DNA from: Phycisphaerae bacterium
Lineage (GTDB): Bacteria; Planctomycetota; Phycisphaerae; JAAYCJ01
DNA length: 7,358 nucleotides
Assembly (NCBI GenBank): GCA_012514125.1
Contig: JAAZAW010000116.1
Coordinates: 1 to 7,358 of the forward strand
Direction: 5' to 3'
Shown here: one piece after another, positions 6,748 through 7,358 of the stretch
How positions within the stretch are numbered: the first letter of the stretch is position 1
Layout of the letters: every line of letters starts with the position of its first letter
Translations under genes and position numbers: made by a program
Notes under the pieces: generated by a model
What the model saw: only the letters and a program-made list of their open reading frames with translations
What the model was told of the DNA's origin: nothing
The model's database searches: none

Positions 6748-6772
6748 TTGTTATAAAAAATACGTATAACAA
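6748..6772. promoter_or_regulatory. Operator-like dyad over the hydrogenase-gene promoter
   Basis: TTGTTATA (6748-6755) and TATAACAA (6765-6772) are perfect inverted repeats separated by 9 bp, which include part of the palindrome ATACGTAT (6760-6767). One arm covers the predicted -10 and the other touches the -35 of the minus-strand promoter, the classic placement for a repressor site. The half-sites resemble those of Rex (TTGTTA...TAACAA), but the spacing is wider than in known Rex operators, so the regulator cannot be named. Confidence 0.5.
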
Positions 6773-6777
6773 AACAA
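6750..6777 (-). promoter_or_regulatory. Candidate promoter for the hydrogenase-like gene
   Basis: On the minus strand, TTGTTT (6772-6777) and TATAAC (6750-6755, five of six consensus bases) are 16 bp apart. Transcription would start near 6743, giving a leader of about 57 nt. The surrounding DNA is about 20% G+C, so fortuitous -10 matches are common. The overlapping dyad makes this one more credible. Confidence 0.42.
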
Positions 6778-7038
6778 CTATCGTCGATTATGAGTAGTTG
6801 CCGAATAATTTTTTCGTTAAATAATCTTTTTATTAATTTTTTTTGATACTCGAAAAATTTCGTTAGACGGAAGAAATCGCCTTAATTTATGGAAAGTGTC
6901 TTCAATAAAGACTTTACGAGATTAGTCTTATATTGGTTTAAGGTTTAATAATGTATGAAAATTATTTTTGTAATTAAATCCATTGATTCCTCGTTGTCCG
7001 ATAAACAATTTATAAATAATGAAAAATACATGATAGTT

Positions 7039-7140
7039 CTGCCCAAAGATTGGCGGACCTTGACGGATCGACCTGCCGGAAGGTACATAAGCCGAACAAA
7101 AACACAGGTTGACGAAAGCGGGGATTGCAGGGCAGTGTTT
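7039..7140. ncRNA. Candidate structured RNA (G+C island)
   Basis: Positions 7041-7135 are about 56% G+C, while the 320 nt before are about 24% and the 65 nt after about 26%. Such islands in A+T-rich intergenic DNA often mark structured RNAs. Possible pairings are CTGCCC (7039-7044) with GGGCAG (7130-7135) closing the whole element, ACCTT (7057-7061) with AAGGT (7080-7084), CC-GGAA-GG (7076-7083), and AAACAC (7100-7105) with GTGTTT (7135-7140). The last competes with the first for one base. I could not match it to a riboswitch, SRP, RNase P, tmRNA or 6S pattern I know. The strand is unresolved. The TATAAT boxes of the next gene lie downstream of it, so on the plus strand it would be a separate transcript. 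Confidence 0.38.
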
Positions 7141-7169
7141 AGATGAAATTATGATTTTGCGGACGACTT

Positions 7170-7195
7170 TATAATATCTCAGAAAGAAGTATAAT
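7170..7195 (+). promoter_or_regulatory. Two perfect -10 boxes before the last gene
   Basis: TATAAT occurs exactly at 7170-7175 and 7190-7195, 20 bp apart and 76-101 nt before the ATG at 7271. Neither has a good -35 at 16-18 bp; the second has TTTATA (7168-7173) 16 bp upstream. They may be tandem promoters for the gene at 7271. The local composition makes chance matches more likely than usual. Confidence 0.4.
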
Positions 7196-7270
7196 AGTAT
7201 TGTAAGACTTGGGATATCGAAGGGCCGATCGGGGTCAACAAAATGAGGCGGAAGCGAAAGGAGCTTTGAG

Positions 7271-7358
7271 ATGGTCAAACCGATTGGAAAAAATATTCGG
7301 GGCATTCATTCCGTCGTCGAGCGTCAGATGCGCAACTGGGAAATTGTGCGAGAGCAAA
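7271..7358 (+). CDS. N-terminus of a plus-strand gene, possibly cytidylate-kinase-like
   Basis: Twenty-nine codons are visible before the window ends. A strong ribosome-binding site (AAAGGAG, 7257-7263) lies 7 nt before the ATG, and base composition rises to coding level. The peptide begins MVKPIGKNIRG and continues with VVERQMRNWEIVREQ (15-29). A V-E-R-Q-x-x-N/R-W-E segment near the N-terminus recalls the opening of cytidylate-kinase-like P-loop proteins, which next show an I-T-I-S-R stretch and a nucleotide-binding loop. That part lies outside the window, so the family assignment is tentative. That a gene starts here is much more certain. Confidence 0.7.
   Translation, partial: MVKPIGKNIRGIHSVVERQMRNWEIVREQ

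Larger units (their letters stand above)
6687..7270. other. 584-nt gene-free region between divergent genes
   Basis: This gap holds the leader, promoter and operator-like dyad of the minus-strand hydrogenase-like gene (6687-6777), then very A+T-rich DNA with no credible gene. Next comes the G+C island at 7039-7140, and finally the promoter boxes and ribosome-binding site of the plus-strand gene at 7271. Small inverted repeats, CAACTA (6775-6780) with TAGTTG (6795-6800) and AAGACT (6908-6913) with AGTCTT (6924-6929), are seen but not interpretable. The open frames here change composition abruptly at the island edges and show no recognisable protein. Confidence 0.6.

Noticed and set aside
6748..6772. 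A Rex operator
   Set aside because: Half-sites look similar, but the gap between TTGTTA and TAACAA is 13 bp instead of the 6 bp of known Rex sites.
7074..7094. CCGGAAGG as the conserved tip of SRP RNA
   Set aside because: The GGAA loop fits, but the flanking bases that SRP RNA needs (GGTCAGG before and AGCAGCC after) are absent.
6955..7146. 63-codon open frame on the plus strand over the G+C island
   Set aside because: The nearest AAGG is 11 nt from the ATG, composition changes abruptly mid-frame, and the peptide shows no recognisable motif. It is kept only as the alternative to a structured RNA.
6928..7305. 125-codon open frame on the minus strand
   Set aside because: It crosses from A+T-rich DNA through the G+C island and covers the promoter boxes, ribosome-binding site and start of the well-supported plus-strand gene at 7271. 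Its residue make-up shows no domain I recognise.
1..7358. CRISPR arrays, tRNA or rRNA genes, insertion sequences, attachment sites
   Set aside because: I looked for regular direct repeats, tRNA T-loop motifs, transposase motifs and long terminal inverted repeats, and found none.

Overview
The window holds five complete protein genes, plus short fragments of two more at its edges. Base composition is moderate (about half G+C) in the genes and very A+T-rich in the large gap at 6687-7270. The sequence suggests a strictly or facultatively anaerobic, diderm bacterium. A sensory-type [FeFe]-hydrogenase fused to a chemotaxis-type signalling domain points to anaerobic life, and a lipobox lipoprotein and a dissociated acetyl-CoA carboxylase subunit fit a diderm. 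The style resembles anaerobic Planctomycetota or related metagenomic lineages, but the sequence alone cannot settle the phylum.

Left part (1-3745, all minus strand, read right to left): accA (fatty-acid synthesis), a 126-nt gap with two hairpins, mtnA (methylthioribose-1-phosphate isomerase), then, 1 nt after the mtnA stop, a phospholipase-D/cardiolipin-synthase-like lipoprotein. Further left, a good promoter (TTGACT-16-TATCAT) and a ribosome-binding site lead into a gene of which only five codons are visible. The first hairpin after accA is followed by six T and looks like a terminator. The second abuts the mtnA ribosome-binding site. Their arms can swap partners, so the gap could act as an attenuator.

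Middle (3740-4874): accA and tyrA (prephenate/arogenate dehydrogenase, plus strand, TTG start) diverge from a 180-nt region with two back-to-back promoter candidates and a 24-bp near-perfect palindrome in the accA leader. tyrA converges with the hydrogenase-like gene, and a weak terminator-like hairpin lies between them.

Right part (4875-7358): the 603-residue hydrogenase-like sensor is read on the minus strand. Its promoter candidate is covered by a perfect 8-bp dyad (TTGTTATA-N9-TATAACAA). Upstream is an A+T-rich gap (about 24% G+C) interrupted by a sharply bounded 95-nt island of about 56% G+C, a candidate structured RNA. Two perfect TATAAT boxes follow, then the first 29 codons of a plus-strand gene that may belong to the cytidylate-kinase-like family.

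The genes do not form one pathway: they are housekeeping metabolism (accA, mtnA, tyrA) beside an envelope enzyme and a redox or hydrogen sensor. The most interesting items are the hydrogenase-chemotaxis fusion with its operator-like dyad, the G+C island, and the twin hairpins between accA and mtnA.
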